DNA from: an uncultured Opitutia bacterium
GTDB taxonomy: Bacteria > Verrucomicrobiota > Verrucomicrobiia > Opitutales > UBA953
Length of the DNA: 64,000 nucleotides
Direction of reading: 5' to 3'
Assembly (NCBI GenBank): GCA_945957395.1
Contig: CAMFKE010000007.1
Location: 144,902-208,901, forward strand
How positions within the stretch are numbered: the first letter of the stretch is position 1; the number at the start of each line of letters is the position of its first letter. Shown one piece after another: positions 1 through 8,750 of this stretch. The notes beneath the pieces were generated by a model. That model made no database searches, was not told the DNA's origin, and worked only from the letters and a program-made list of their open reading frames with translations. The position numbers and the translations under genes were made by a program.

Positions 1-671
1 AGGTGCTCGACCCGCCCAGTTCCGATGTCACCGCGCATGTGCTGGAGGCGTTCGGCATCCTGGGCATGACCGTCAAAAACTCCGAGGTCGTCCGGCGCGC
101 CGTCGCCTTCATCGTCCGTGAGCAGGAGTTCGACGGCTCCTGGTTCGGCCGCTGGGGCGTCAACTACATCTACGGTTGCGGCGCCGCCCTCCCCGGACTC
201 GCCGCCGCCGGCTTCGACATGACCGACGAGCGCATCGCCAGGGCCGCCAAATTCATCACCGACCACCAGAACGCCGACGGCGGCTGGGGCGAGAGCTGCG
301 GCTCCTACATGGACGACGCGCTGCGCGGCGTGGGCCCCTCCACGGCCTCGCAGACCGGATGGGCGCTCATGGCGCTTCTGGCCACCGGCTCGCACACCCA
401 CGACGCGGCGATCCGCAAGGGTCTCGGCTGGCTCCTCGCCACGCAGACCGCCGACAAGACCTGGGAGGAGAAGGAGTACACGGGCACCGGCTTCCCCGGC
501 TACGGACTCGGCGAACGCATCAACCTGAAGGGCGACACCTCCGCGCTCGCCCAGGGCCGCGAACTCGCCCGCGGCTTCATGATCAATTACAACATGTACC
601 GGCACTACTTCCCGCTCATGGCCATGGGCCGCGCGCGCGACCACTTCGCCGGACGCAAGCCCGCCCACTGA
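1..671 (+). CDS. shc: Squalene-hopene cyclase, C-terminal part (5' end outside window)
   Basis: This is the last ~222 residues of a squalene-hopene cyclase, the membrane-associated enzyme that cyclises squalene to hopene for hopanoid synthesis. The reading frame is open from the window edge, so the real start lies upstream; the GTG at position 3 is internal. Visible family features are two QW-type repeats (QEFDGSWFGRWG and the later QNADGGWGES), the conserved stretch around WGVNYIYG, and the C-terminal segment TGTGFPGYGLGERI followed by YNMYRHYFPLMA. The catalytic DxDD motif lies upstream of the visible part and cannot be checked. The gene ends 7 nt before tatC. Identification as a cyclase is firm; squalene as the substrate is inferred from the family. 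Confidence 0.9.
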   Translation, partial: VLDPPSSDVTAHVLEAFGILGMTVKNSEVVRRAVAFIVREQEFDGSWFGRWGVNYIYGCGAALPGLAAAGFDMTDERIARAAKFITDHQNADGGWGESCGSYMDDALRGVGPSTASQTGWALMALLATGSHTHDAAIRKGLGWLLATQTADKTWEEKEYTGTGFPGYGLGERINLKGDTSALAQGRELARGFMINYNMYRHYFPLMAMGRARDHFAGRKPAH

Positions 672-678
672 GCCGCCC

Positions 679-1665
679 ATGCTCAGCGCCGCCAAAGTCG
701 CCCTCGCCAAGCTGTTCCACAGCCGCGCCCGTTCGGAAGACGACAGCGTGGGCATGGGCTTCTTCGAGCACATCGAGGAGCTGCGCAAAACCCTCTTCCG
801 CTGCTGCGCCGCCTTCGCCCTGTCCGCCGCCGTCTCCCTGTGCTTCTACAAGGAGATCTTCGTCTGGCTTCGCTGGCCCCTCGACAAGGCCCTCGCGCTG
901 GACGAGTCCCGCCGACTCGCCCACGCCGCCAAGATGGCCGCGCAAAACCCGCCCGACGCGCTGGCGGGCTTGCGCGCCCTGTGGGAGCTGCTCGCAACCG
1001 GCAAGCTGCCGGCCGAAGCGGCGCCGATGGCCTCGACCGCCGTGGACAGCCCGCACTTCCACATGCAGGTGCTCAAGCTCATCGACATCTTTTCCGTGCT
1101 CATGGATGTCGTGCTCTTCGGCGGCATCGCCCTCTCCGGCCCCTTCATCCTGGCCTTCGGCGCCGGCTTCATCGCCCCCGCCCTCACCCCGCGAGAGAAA
1201 CGCCTCATCGCCCCGGTGCTCGCCTCGGCCACCGCACTCTTCTTCGCCGGCGCCGCGCTAAGCTTCTTCTGGCTCACCCCCATTTCCATAAATTTCTCGC
1301 TCGGTCTGGCCCGCGACTTCGGCGTGCAGTTCAACTGGACGGCCACCGACTACTACTCGTTCGTCGTGATGATGACGATGCTCGTGGGCCTGGTGTTCGA
1401 GTTCCCTCTCGTCATCATCGGTCTCCAATATCTGGAAATCACGAGCACGCGATGGCTCTTCTCCATCTGGCGACAGGCGCTCGTGGGCATCCTCGTGGTG
1501 GCCGTCGTGTTCACCCCGCTGGGCGACCCCATCTCCGTGAGCGTGCTCACCGGCGTGCTCTTCGTCCTCTACCTGATATCCGTCCTCGTCGGCGACCGCC
1601 TCGCGCGCATCAAGCGCCGCCGCGCTCTAGCCAGCCTGCCCGAGCCGGTCGATGCCAGCGAATAA
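679..1665 (+). CDS. tatC: Sec-independent protein translocase TatC
   Basis: TatC is the integral membrane core of the twin-arginine translocase and binds the signal peptides of folded proteins. The family N-terminus (FFEHIEELRKTLFRC, residues ~25-40) is present, followed by six hydrophobic segments and the conserved FEFPLVIIGLQYL region near residues 245-258. At 328 aa it is clearly longer than the usual ~250 aa. The extra length sits in the first periplasmic loop (residues ~60-135), a hydrophilic alanine-rich insertion, plus a basic C-terminal tail. tatA/tatB are not in the window. The start follows a C-rich leader (GCCGCCC) 7 nt after shc, suggesting co-transcription. Tat export would suit a cell with periplasmic respiratory enzymes. 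Confidence 0.95.
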   Translation: MLSAAKVALAKLFHSRARSEDDSVGMGFFEHIEELRKTLFRCCAAFALSAAVSLCFYKEIFVWLRWPLDKALALDESRRLAHAAKMAAQNPPDALAGLRALWELLATGKLPAEAAPMASTAVDSPHFHMQVLKLIDIFSVLMDVVLFGGIALSGPFILAFGAGFIAPALTPREKRLIAPVLASATALFFAGAALSFFWLTPISINFSLGLARDFGVQFNWTATDYYSFVVMMTMLVGLVFEFPLVIIGLQYLEITSTRWLFSIWRQALVGILVVAVVFTPLGDPISVSVLTGVLFVLYLISVLVGDRLARIKRRRALASLPEPVDASE

Positions 1666-1728
1666 GGCGCCCCTCGCCCGCGAATCCTCCGTCAAAAACG
1701 GGTTGCGCCCGACGCGCGGCGGCCCGGA

Positions 1729-2235
1729 ATGACCCGCGACATGACCGAGTGGCAAGTACAACCCATTTCCCGCCGCTGCGCCGTCTCCAACGACGCGCTG
1801 AAGCCCGGGGACTTGGTCGCCTGCGTGGTCGTCAAACCCGTGGGCGCGGAAATCGCCCGCTTTGATGTGCTCGAGAGCCGTCTGGCGGAGTTCAGCCCCG
1901 CCGGCATCGTCCTCGGCCGCTGGTCCCGTCAGGTCAAGGACCGCCAGGACGAAGACCGCGACACGCGCCTGCGACTGCTCGCCACCCGCGAGGAATTCTT
2001 CCTCTCCCTTTTCGCCGACGAATCCGACCCGGAGGGCGACAAGGCGGTGCTCAAGCAGCTGCTCGCCCTCCTGCTGGAGCGCAGGCGCATCCTGCGTCCG
2101 CTGGGCTCGCCCGCCGCCGGATTCCAGCGCTACAGGCACACGCGCACCGGCGACGAATACTCCGTGCCGACGGGCGACATCTCGCCCGAACAGGTGGCGC
2201 GCGTGCAAAACGCGCTGGAGGTGCTCGTCGCCTGA
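1729..2235 (+). CDS. Conserved-looking protein of unknown function
   Basis: A 168-aa soluble protein that I do not recognise. There is no signal peptide or membrane segment. It is charged, with a central Arg/Asp/Glu-rich helix-prone stretch (residues ~65-110) and a C-terminal part containing YSVPTGDISPEQVARVQNALEVL. A second in-frame ATG four codons downstream (MTEWQVQP) is an equally plausible start. It lies in the same direction as tatC and the following lipoprotein gene, 63 nt from each, and may share their transcript. The codon pattern is typical of this genome, so the ORF is likely real. No function is assigned. Confidence 0.6.
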   Translation: MTRDMTEWQVQPISRRCAVSNDALKPGDLVACVVVKPVGAEIARFDVLESRLAEFSPAGIVLGRWSRQVKDRQDEDRDTRLRLLATREEFFLSLFADESDPEGDKAVLKQLLALLLERRRILRPLGSPAAGFQRYRHTRTGDEYSVPTGDISPEQVARVQNALEVLVA

Positions 2236-2299
2236 CCTGCGCGCGCCCGGCTGCCACTCCCCTTTCAAACATCCAAACGCTCCAACCACGCTTTCGCCC

Positions 2300-2827
2300 A
2301 TGCGCCGCCTCCTCACCGCCGCCCTCGCCGCCATTTCCCTCGCCGCCGTCGGCTGCTCCTCCGACGACGAGGAACCCCGTACCAAGCACACGCCGGCCCT
2401 GCACATCGAGGCCGTCGAGGCATCCCGCTGGGGCTCCCGCAGGATCACCATGCCGCAGACCGGCCTTCGCTACGACATCGTCGGCGCGCCCGTCGTGCCC
2501 GAGGGCAACTTCATCGCCACCGGCGTCTATGAGGTCGGCCCCCCCGACATGCGCCGTAACGCTCTGCTCGTGCAGGTCGACAACAAGGGCGCAGGCGAAA
2601 TCTACGCCATGTCCGGCAAGGCCAACGGCAAGCGCCTGTTCCTTCTCGTCGACGACATGCCGGTGGGCGTGCGCCTCATCGACGGCCCCATGCGCGGCGG
2701 CGACATCTTCTTCGATGTCGAAGTGCCCGGCGCCTCGAAGGCCGAACGCGACCAGGCCCTTTTCAAGCTCAGCGACGACCTCAACGAGGCCATCCTGAAG
2801 GTGCGCGAGGAGAAGGAGGCCAAGTAA
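2300..2827 (+). CDS. Predicted lipoprotein of unknown function
   Basis: A 175-aa protein with a lipoprotein signal peptide: MRR, a hydrophobic stretch, then LAAVGCSS, with Cys19 as the probable lipidated residue. The mature part is hydrophilic and rich in short beta-prone segments, and I recognise no domain. The frame is open further upstream, but the ATG at 2300 is the first that yields a signal peptide and it follows a C-rich leader, so it was preferred. It lies between the 1729-2235 gene and the M23 peptidase gene on the same strand and probably acts at an envelope membrane. Confidence 0.65.
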   Translation: MRRLLTAALAAISLAAVGCSSDDEEPRTKHTPALHIEAVEASRWGSRRITMPQTGLRYDIVGAPVVPEGNFIATGVYEVGPPDMRRNALLVQVDNKGAGEIYAMSGKANGKRLFLLVDDMPVGVRLIDGPMRGGDIFFDVEVPGASKAERDQALFKLSDDLNEAILKVREEKEAK

Positions 2828-2900
2828 GGCCCCGAGCGCCCCGCCGCGCCGTAACCCGCGACGACGGCCGCGCCTGCGAGCGCGCCCGCCTTTCCTTCGC

Positions 2901-4064
2901 ATGAACGGCGCGCCGGGCGCGCCACGACAACCCTCCAGCCAGGACGCACCCACCGGCATGAGCCGAAGCCTCTTCATCTCCGGCGCTCTCGCCTGCCTCG
3001 TCATCGCGGCGGGCTTTTTCATCCTCGAGAACGACTCCAAGCCGGCGAAAAACGCCGTCCCCTCCGGCGCGCCGCCGTCCGGCGCGAAACCCGCCGCGAC
3101 GCCCTCCGGCGTGCGCGTCGTCTGGCCCACGCCGTATCCGTTTTTCGCCAACAAGGCGGCCCCCGACACCGCCTTCCTCCAGCCCACGGTCTCCGGCAAC
3201 CCGACCTCCGCCACCTACGGCATGACGCGCTCCGGCGGCGCCCAGTTTCACGAGGGTGTCGACATCCGCCCCGTCTCCCGCGACCGGCGAGGCGAACCCA
3301 CCGACGCCGTGTATGCGGCCATGGACGGGCGGGTCGCCTATGCCAACGGTTCGGCCAACGGCGCCTACGGACGTTATGTCGTGATCGAGCACGCCGTCGG
3401 CGGCCTCGCCCTTTACACCCTTTACGCCCACCTCGCCTCCGTCGCCCCCGGCCTTCGCGCCGGTGAACGCGTGGAGGCGGGCGCGCCCTTGGGCGTGCTC
3501 GGGCGAAGCGACGCCTCCGGCGGCTTCGCCAAGGATCGCGCGCACCTGCACTTCGAGGTCGGGCTGCGACTCAGCGACGCTTTCCACCTCTGGTACGCCC
3601 CGAGACATCCGAAGGACCCCAACCTGCACGGCAACTTCAACGGGTACAACCTTGCGGGGCTCGACCCGCTCGAGTTTCTCAAACTCGCCCGCGAGCGCTC
3701 CGGCGAACTCACGCCCGAGCGCGTGGAGGACTGGGTGAGAAACACACCCGTGGCCGTCACAGTCGAGACTCCCGCAGTCGGCGTCCCCGGCCTCCTGCGT
3801 CGCTGCCCCGCCCTCATCGTCGGCGGCAAACCCGCGGTTTCCCCGCGCGGATGGCGCATAGGGTTCTCCGCCGCAGGCGTCCCGATCCGCTGGGAGCCAC
3901 TTCAGACCTCGCCCGCCACCACGCGTATCGTCGCCGTGGCCGACGGCGACGCGGGGCGTGATGCGCGCCGCCGCGGGCTGTTTGTCACGCGCTCGGCCAA
4001 ACGCGCCCTGTACGCACCGGGAAAGACACTGGAAATTGCGCTGGCCCTGATCCGCGCGGATTGA
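2901..4064 (+). CDS. M23-family (LytM-type) peptidase, membrane-anchored
   Basis: A 387-aa envelope protein with one N-terminal transmembrane anchor (residues ~24-41) and an M23 metallopeptidase domain at residues ~95-225. The zinc-binding HxxxD motif appears as HEGVD and the HxH motif as HLHFE, with the usual intervening YGRYVVIEH and YTLYAHL segments. This family cleaves peptidoglycan cross-bridges or, when degenerate, regulates amidases; the metal ligands are intact here. The C-terminal ~150 residues form an unrecognised extra domain. ATG at 2958, just before the hydrophobic anchor, is an alternative start. Peptidoglycan is the presumed substrate. Confidence 0.85.
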   Translation: MNGAPGAPRQPSSQDAPTGMSRSLFISGALACLVIAAGFFILENDSKPAKNAVPSGAPPSGAKPAATPSGVRVVWPTPYPFFANKAAPDTAFLQPTVSGNPTSATYGMTRSGGAQFHEGVDIRPVSRDRRGEPTDAVYAAMDGRVAYANGSANGAYGRYVVIEHAVGGLALYTLYAHLASVAPGLRAGERVEAGAPLGVLGRSDASGGFAKDRAHLHFEVGLRLSDAFHLWYAPRHPKDPNLHGNFNGYNLAGLDPLEFLKLARERSGELTPERVEDWVRNTPVAVTVETPAVGVPGLLRRCPALIVGGKPAVSPRGWRIGFSAAGVPIRWEPLQTSPATTRIVAVADGDAGRDARRRGLFVTRSAKRALYAPGKTLEIALALIRAD

Positions 4065-4141
4065 GACGCGGTGGCTCCTAGCCGCACCTTCGCCTAAACA
4101 CTTGCCCGGAGGAAGGCGCGCCTCATGGTGCGCGCGACCCC

Positions 4142-4741
4142 ATGCAAAGCGCCCCCATTCGGACAATCATCGCCGGCGCCGGCCTTATCCTGCTCGCCGG
4201 CTGCGAAGACAACCCCCGTGTCGTCGCCTACACCGTGCCCAAGGCCGCACGCCCCGCCTCGCCCGCCACGGGAACCGCCCCGATGGCCGCCTCCCCCGGC
4301 ATGACGCAGGCCGTCGCCGAGTTCGACACGCCGACCTGGGTGGCGCCGCAGGGCTGGCGCGCCCAACCGTCTTCGCCGATGCGCAAAGGCGACTGGAAAA
4401 TCGGCCCCGGGGGCGCCGAGGCCCTGATGGCGGTAACCGTGTTCGCCGGCGATGTCGGAGGCCTCCCGGCGAATGTGAACCGTTGGGCGCAACAACTCGG
4501 GATGCCCGCCCTGTCCGCCGAGCAAAGGCAAAAGGCGGTGTCGCCGCGTCCGCTGGAGGGCTCGCCCGACGCCGTCCTCGTCAGACTCTCGCACGACGGC
4601 CGCGCCACCCTGGCGATCTCCGCGCCGCATGGAGGAGCCACCTGGTTCTTCAAACTCTCAGGACCGGCCTCCACGGTGGCCGAGGCGGAGTCCGATTTCC
4701 AAAAATTCGCGGATTCGGTGCGGTTCCCCGCCTCCCGATAG
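4142..4741 (+). CDS. Predicted lipoprotein of unknown function
   Basis: A 199-aa protein starting with a clear lipoprotein signal (MQSAPIRTIIAGAGLILLAGCED; lipobox LAGC, Cys at residue 21). The mature part contains a segment beginning PTWVAPQGWRAQPSSPMRKGDWKIG, then alternating beta-prone stretches ending in ADSVRFPASR. The pattern resembles small periplasm-facing lipoproteins, but I cannot name the family. It lies 33 nt upstream of the ResB gene on the same strand, so it may belong to the cytochrome c maturation transcript; any role there is conjecture. Confidence 0.7.
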   Translation: MQSAPIRTIIAGAGLILLAGCEDNPRVVAYTVPKAARPASPATGTAPMAASPGMTQAVAEFDTPTWVAPQGWRAQPSSPMRKGDWKIGPGGAEALMAVTVFAGDVGGLPANVNRWAQQLGMPALSAEQRQKAVSPRPLEGSPDAVLVRLSHDGRATLAISAPHGGATWFFKLSGPASTVAEAESDFQKFADSVRFPASR

Positions 4742-4774
4742 ACGCAAGCCGGCACACATCGCCCCCCCCTTCCC

Positions 4775-5956
4775 GTGAAAAAGTTTTTCCATCATCTGGG
4801 CTCGATGCGACTCACCGTGGCGCTGCTGCTGGCGGCCATGGCGCTGGTGTTCTTCGGCACGCTGGACCAGACGCGCTACGGCATCCACCTCGTGCAGAAG
4901 TCATACTTCGAAAGCTGGTTGTGCGTCTTCCCGCTCAAGGCCGATGGCTTCCGACTCCCGCTCCCCGGTGGATTCCTCGTCGGCTCGTTGCTCACGCTGA
5001 ACCTGCTCGCCGCCCACTTCCGATACTTCCGACCGAGCCTCGCACGCGCGGGCATCGCCGTGACGCACGCGGGCGTGCTGCTGCTCGTCGTATCCGGATT
5101 CCTCACCGCGGCGCTGCAGCGGGAGACCCTCATGCGCATCGGCGAAGGCGAATCCGCAGGCTGGTCTTCCGACCTGCACGAATCCGAACTGGTCGTCATC
5201 GACACCTCCGCCCCGGACGAGGACCGCGTCGTCGCGGTACCCGAAGCCCTGCTGCGCCGCGAGAGCGCCGCCGGCCGCATCGAGCTCCCCGGCATGCCTC
5301 TGAAGGCGACGATTCGCGCCTTCCACGCCAACGCTCCGGTGGTCGGCCCGGCCATGGCCGGCTCGCTGCCCGGCGCCCGCCTCGCCGGCGTGGACAACGG
5401 CCTTGGCGCCGGTTCCCGGCTGGCGTTCGCACCGCTGGCGGAGGATTTCTCCCCGAACGCGCGCAACAGCCGCACGGCGCTCGTCGAGCTCTTCGCCGGC
5501 GACACCTCCCTGGGCACTTGGCTGGTGAACACCGACCTCGCCGCCTCGATGCCCGCGCAGACCCTCGAGCACGCCGGGCGCACCTACGAGATCGCGCTGC
5601 GCATGAAGCGCACGCACTTCCCGTTCACGCTGCACCTCACGAAGTTCACCTTCGACAAATACCCGGGCACCGAAATCCCGCGCAACTTCGCCAGCGATGT
5701 CATCATCCGCGACCCGCGCGAAGCGGGTGAGCGCGCCGTGACCATCTCGATGAACAAGCCGCTGCGCCACGGCGGCCACACCTTCTACCAGGCCGCCTTC
5801 AACCAAGGGAGCGAGGGCACCGCCACCACGCTTCAGGTAGTCAGGAACCCCGGATACATCCTGCCCTACCTCGCCGTCGGCCTCGTCGGCCTGGGCATGA
5901 CGATCCATTTCGGCATCGCCCTCGCCAGATTCCTCGCTTCCCGCGCCGGAAAATAA
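4775..5956 (+). CDS. resB: Cytochrome c biogenesis protein, ResB family
   Basis: A 393-aa membrane protein of the ResB/Ccs1 family, the partner of CcsA in system II cytochrome c maturation, where the pair moves haem across the membrane and attaches it to apocytochromes. Hydrophobic segments lie at residues ~12-28, ~65-80 and ~90-108, followed by a large extracytoplasmic domain and a last TM segment near residues 360-385. The conserved tail motif HGGHTFYQAAFNQG is seen at about residue 328. The start is GTG following C7TTCCC, with no purine-rich RBS. It is followed after 14 nt by its CcsA partner. This is the first of two ResB/CcsA pairs here. Confidence 0.85.
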   Translation: MKKFFHHLGSMRLTVALLLAAMALVFFGTLDQTRYGIHLVQKSYFESWLCVFPLKADGFRLPLPGGFLVGSLLTLNLLAAHFRYFRPSLARAGIAVTHAGVLLLVVSGFLTAALQRETLMRIGEGESAGWSSDLHESELVVIDTSAPDEDRVVAVPEALLRRESAAGRIELPGMPLKATIRAFHANAPVVGPAMAGSLPGARLAGVDNGLGAGSRLAFAPLAEDFSPNARNSRTALVELFAGDTSLGTWLVNTDLAASMPAQTLEHAGRTYEIALRMKRTHFPFTLHLTKFTFDKYPGTEIPRNFASDVIIRDPREAGERAVTISMNKPLRHGGHTFYQAAFNQGSEGTATTLQVVRNPGYILPYLAVGLVGLGMTIHFGIALARFLASRAGK

Positions 5957-5970
5957 GCCGACATAACGCC

Positions 5971-7998
5971 ATGGAATTCGCCCCCATCCGACTCCTGCGC
6001 GCCCTGAGCGCGGGCCTGCTCCTGACCGTCGCCTCCGCGCACGCATCCGAGACCTTCGACACGCGCGCCATGGCCGCCCTGCCCGTGCAGTATGGCGGTC
6101 GCATCCACCCTCTGGACACACTCGCGCGAAACAGCCTGCTGCTGCTGCGCGGCAAACAGACCGTCGCCTTCTCCCGCGCGGAGGCGGAGTTCTTCGCCGG
6201 AAATCCGGCCTCGTGGACCGACGCGCAACGCGAGAGCTTCCGCAAGGCGGGGCTGCCGGTGGACGACAAATCCGTGACCGACGCGCTCGCCGCGCGCCCC
6301 GTGCCGCTCTCTCGCTCGGCCTTCGGCAACAGCCTCGCGGCCGACGCCTGGCTGGCCGAAGTCGCCTTCCGCCCCTGGGTGGCCCGCCACTTCCGCGTCT
6401 TCCGCATCGACAACGAGGAGGTGCAACAGGCTATCGGGCTCAAGGTCGCGGACCGCAACCAGTTCTCCTGGGCCGAGATCGCGCCCGGCATGCCCCGGGT
6501 CGCAGACGCGTCGATGCACGCCTCGGCCAAGCAACCGGGCGAGCGCACCCCGTTTGAGAACGGCGTCATGAAGCTCGCGCGCGCCGCCGAGCGCCATCGG
6601 CGGCTTTCCACGCTCACGCTCGTGCCGGGCGACCTGCCCCCGGGCGTGCCGCCCATCCGCGAGTACTGGACCTGGATGAACACCCTCGCCGCCGCTTCAG
6701 AAAAGCAGTCGGCGAACAAGGCGACGGGCGCCGATGCCGCCCTCGACCCCACTTCCGAAAAGATTCTCAACACGCTCATCGAGCGCTACCGTGACATGGA
6801 GGCCAACGGCGACACCGGCCTCGTGCCCCCACCGGCTTCCGCACCTGAGGCCTCGGGGAAGTGGAGCAACATCGGAGGCGCCCTGCTGGATGTCATGCGC
6901 GGCCGCCCCCTCGGGGATCCCCCCATCCTTCTTCTCTACGCCGAAATCGCCGATGCGTACCGCACGGGCGACAACGCCCTCGCCAACGCCAGACTGGCCG
7001 CCCTCGCCGCCGCATATCCGGAAAACGCCCCCGGGCTTCAGCCCGCCAAGGTGCGCGCCGAACACGCGTTCAACCGACTCGAGCCCTTCTACAAGGGCGC
7101 CTGCCTCTATCTCCTGGCCGGACTGGCGGTGCTCGCCGGATGGATCACCTCCCGCCGCCTCCCTCTGCGCCTGGCCTTCTGGACGCTCGCGACCGGCGCG
7201 CTCATCCACACCGCCGGCATCGTGGCGAGAATGTGGATACAGGACCGCCCCCCGGTGACGAACCTGTACTCCTCGGCCGTGTTCGTCGGCTGGGGCGCCG
7301 CCCTGCTCGGCCTTCTCGTCGAACGCTTCTGGCGCAACGGCGTGGGCACGGCGGTCGCCGCCATGGTCGGCTTCGCCTCGCTGGTCATCGCGCACCAACT
7401 GGGCGCCACCGGCGACGACAGCCTGGAGGTCATGCGCGCCGTGCTGGATTCCAACTTCTGGTTGGCCACCCATGTGGTGGTCATCACCCTCGGCTACTCC
7501 GCCATGTTCGTGGCCGGCTTCCTCGCCGCCACCTCCCTGGCCCGCCGCGCGCTCGACCGCACCTTCTCCGAGGACACCGCGCGCACCATCGCCCGCGCCG
7601 CCTACGGCGCCCTCGCCTTCGCCGCGATCACGGCGTTCGTCGGCACCATGCTTGGCGGCATCTGGGCCGACCAGAGCTGGGGCAGGTTCTGGGGCTGGGA
7701 CCCCAAGGAGAACGGCGCCCTGCTCATCGTCCTCTGGTGCGCCGTCGTCCTGCACGCCCGCCTCGGCGGCTTGGTCAGCCCGGTCGGATTCCTCCAACTC
7801 CTCGTCGTCGGCAACATCGTCACCGCCTGGTCCTGGTTCGGCACGAACATGCTTGGCGTCGGGCTGCACAGCTACGGATTCACCGACGCCGCCTTCGCCG
7901 GACTCACCGCCTTCGTCGTCTCACAGATCGCTGTCATCGCCCTCGGCTGGCTCTCGCCACGGGCACCGCGCAAGGAAGGCCCGGCAGCCTCCCTTTAA
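5971..7998 (+). CDS. ccsA: Cytochrome c biogenesis protein CcsA with large N-terminal domain
   Basis: A 675-aa protein. An N-terminal signal sequence (to about residue 25) leads into a ~360-residue extracytoplasmic region beginning VQYGGRIHPLDTLARNSLL. A multi-TM CcsA domain follows (residues ~370-665). The haem-handling tryptophan-rich WWD motif is intact (WGRFWGWDPKENGALL), and histidines in hydrophobic context flank it. CcsA binds haem and, with ResB, delivers it to the CxxCH motifs of apocytochromes. It sits directly upstream of nrfH-nrfA, whose products carry nine c-type haems. Length and architecture suit the long CcsA type found in some Bacteroidota-like and epsilonproteobacterial systems. 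Confidence 0.88.
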   Translation: MEFAPIRLLRALSAGLLLTVASAHASETFDTRAMAALPVQYGGRIHPLDTLARNSLLLLRGKQTVAFSRAEAEFFAGNPASWTDAQRESFRKAGLPVDDKSVTDALAARPVPLSRSAFGNSLAADAWLAEVAFRPWVARHFRVFRIDNEEVQQAIGLKVADRNQFSWAEIAPGMPRVADASMHASAKQPGERTPFENGVMKLARAAERHRRLSTLTLVPGDLPPGVPPIREYWTWMNTLAAASEKQSANKATGADAALDPTSEKILNTLIERYRDMEANGDTGLVPPPASAPEASGKWSNIGGALLDVMRGRPLGDPPILLLYAEIADAYRTGDNALANARLAALAAAYPENAPGLQPAKVRAEHAFNRLEPFYKGACLYLLAGLAVLAGWITSRRLPLRLAFWTLATGALIHTAGIVARMWIQDRPPVTNLYSSAVFVGWGAALLGLLVERFWRNGVGTAVAAMVGFASLVIAHQLGATGDDSLEVMRAVLDSNFWLATHVVVITLGYSAMFVAGFLAATSLARRALDRTFSEDTARTIARAAYGALAFAAITAFVGTMLGGIWADQSWGRFWGWDPKENGALLIVLWCAVVLHARLGGLVSPVGFLQLLVVGNIVTAWSWFGTNMLGVGLHSYGFTDAAFAGLTAFVVSQIAVIALGWLSPRAPRKEGPAASL

Positions 7999-8085
7999 AA
8001 TCCCGGTTATTTCCGCGAGCCCTCACTCTGTTCTCGCACGCCGACCGAATTAACCACAAATCCTTCCGCAATTAACATTCACTTC

Positions 8086-8715
8086 ATGTTGCGCACCCTT
8101 GCCGACATCCTACGCGGCCTCATTCGCCTCATTCGCCCGCCCAAACGCTGGCAGACGGCGGTCATCGTGCTTGCCGGCACGCTCGCGGGACTCGCCCTCG
8201 CCACGGCTCACATCTCGCGCGTGACCTCCTATCTCTCGGACGATCCGCGCACCTGCATCAACTGCCACATCATGGACCCGCAGTATGCGACCTGGATGCA
8301 CGGCTCGCACGGACGCGTGGCCACCTGCAACGACTGCCACGTCCCCCACGACAACGTCTTCAACAAGTACTTCTTCAAGGCCAAGGACGGCACCCGCCAC
8401 GCCTCCATGTTCATGCTGCGCATGGAGCCTCAGGTCATCCGCATCCACGAGGCCGGCGCGAACGTGGTTCAAAACAACTGCCTTCGCTGCCACGGCAATC
8501 TCGTCGGCAACACGCAGGACTACGCCCCGGGCTCGCCCCACGCCGACGCCTCGCGCAAGTGCTGGGATTGCCACCGCGAGACCCCGCACGGACGCGTTAA
8601 CAGCCTGGCCTCCACGCCCAACGCCCGCGTGCCCGGACTCGCCCCCGCCGTGCCCGACTGGCTCGCCGACGCCATCCGCAACGCCTCCGCCCCCGAATCC
8701 ACCGACAAGCGCTGA
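8086..8715 (+). CDS. nrfH: NrfH, membrane tetrahaem quinol dehydrogenase of nitrite ammonification
   Basis: A 209-aa protein with one N-terminal TM helix (residues ~25-45) and four CxxCH haem sites (CINCH, CNDCH, CLRCH, CWDCH), the NapC/NirT layout of NrfH. It takes electrons from the quinol pool and passes them to NrfA on the periplasmic face. The methionine in IMDPQYATWMHGSH is placed as in the unusual first haem of NrfH. It is 35 nt upstream of nrfA, and the ResB/CcsA maturation genes lie immediately upstream. An 87-nt AT-richer gap before it could hold a promoter, but I see no clear FNR-type site. Confidence 0.95.
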   Translation: MLRTLADILRGLIRLIRPPKRWQTAVIVLAGTLAGLALATAHISRVTSYLSDDPRTCINCHIMDPQYATWMHGSHGRVATCNDCHVPHDNVFNKYFFKAKDGTRHASMFMLRMEPQVIRIHEAGANVVQNNCLRCHGNLVGNTQDYAPGSPHADASRKCWDCHRETPHGRVNSLASTPNARVPGLAPAVPDWLADAIRNASAPESTDKR

Positions 8716-8750
8716 ACCCCTTTTAACAGGACAACCCCACATTCCTCCCC

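Noticed and set aside
8000..8085. FNR-type operator upstream of nrfH
   Set aside because: No TTGAT-N4-ATCAA-like palindrome could be found in the gap.
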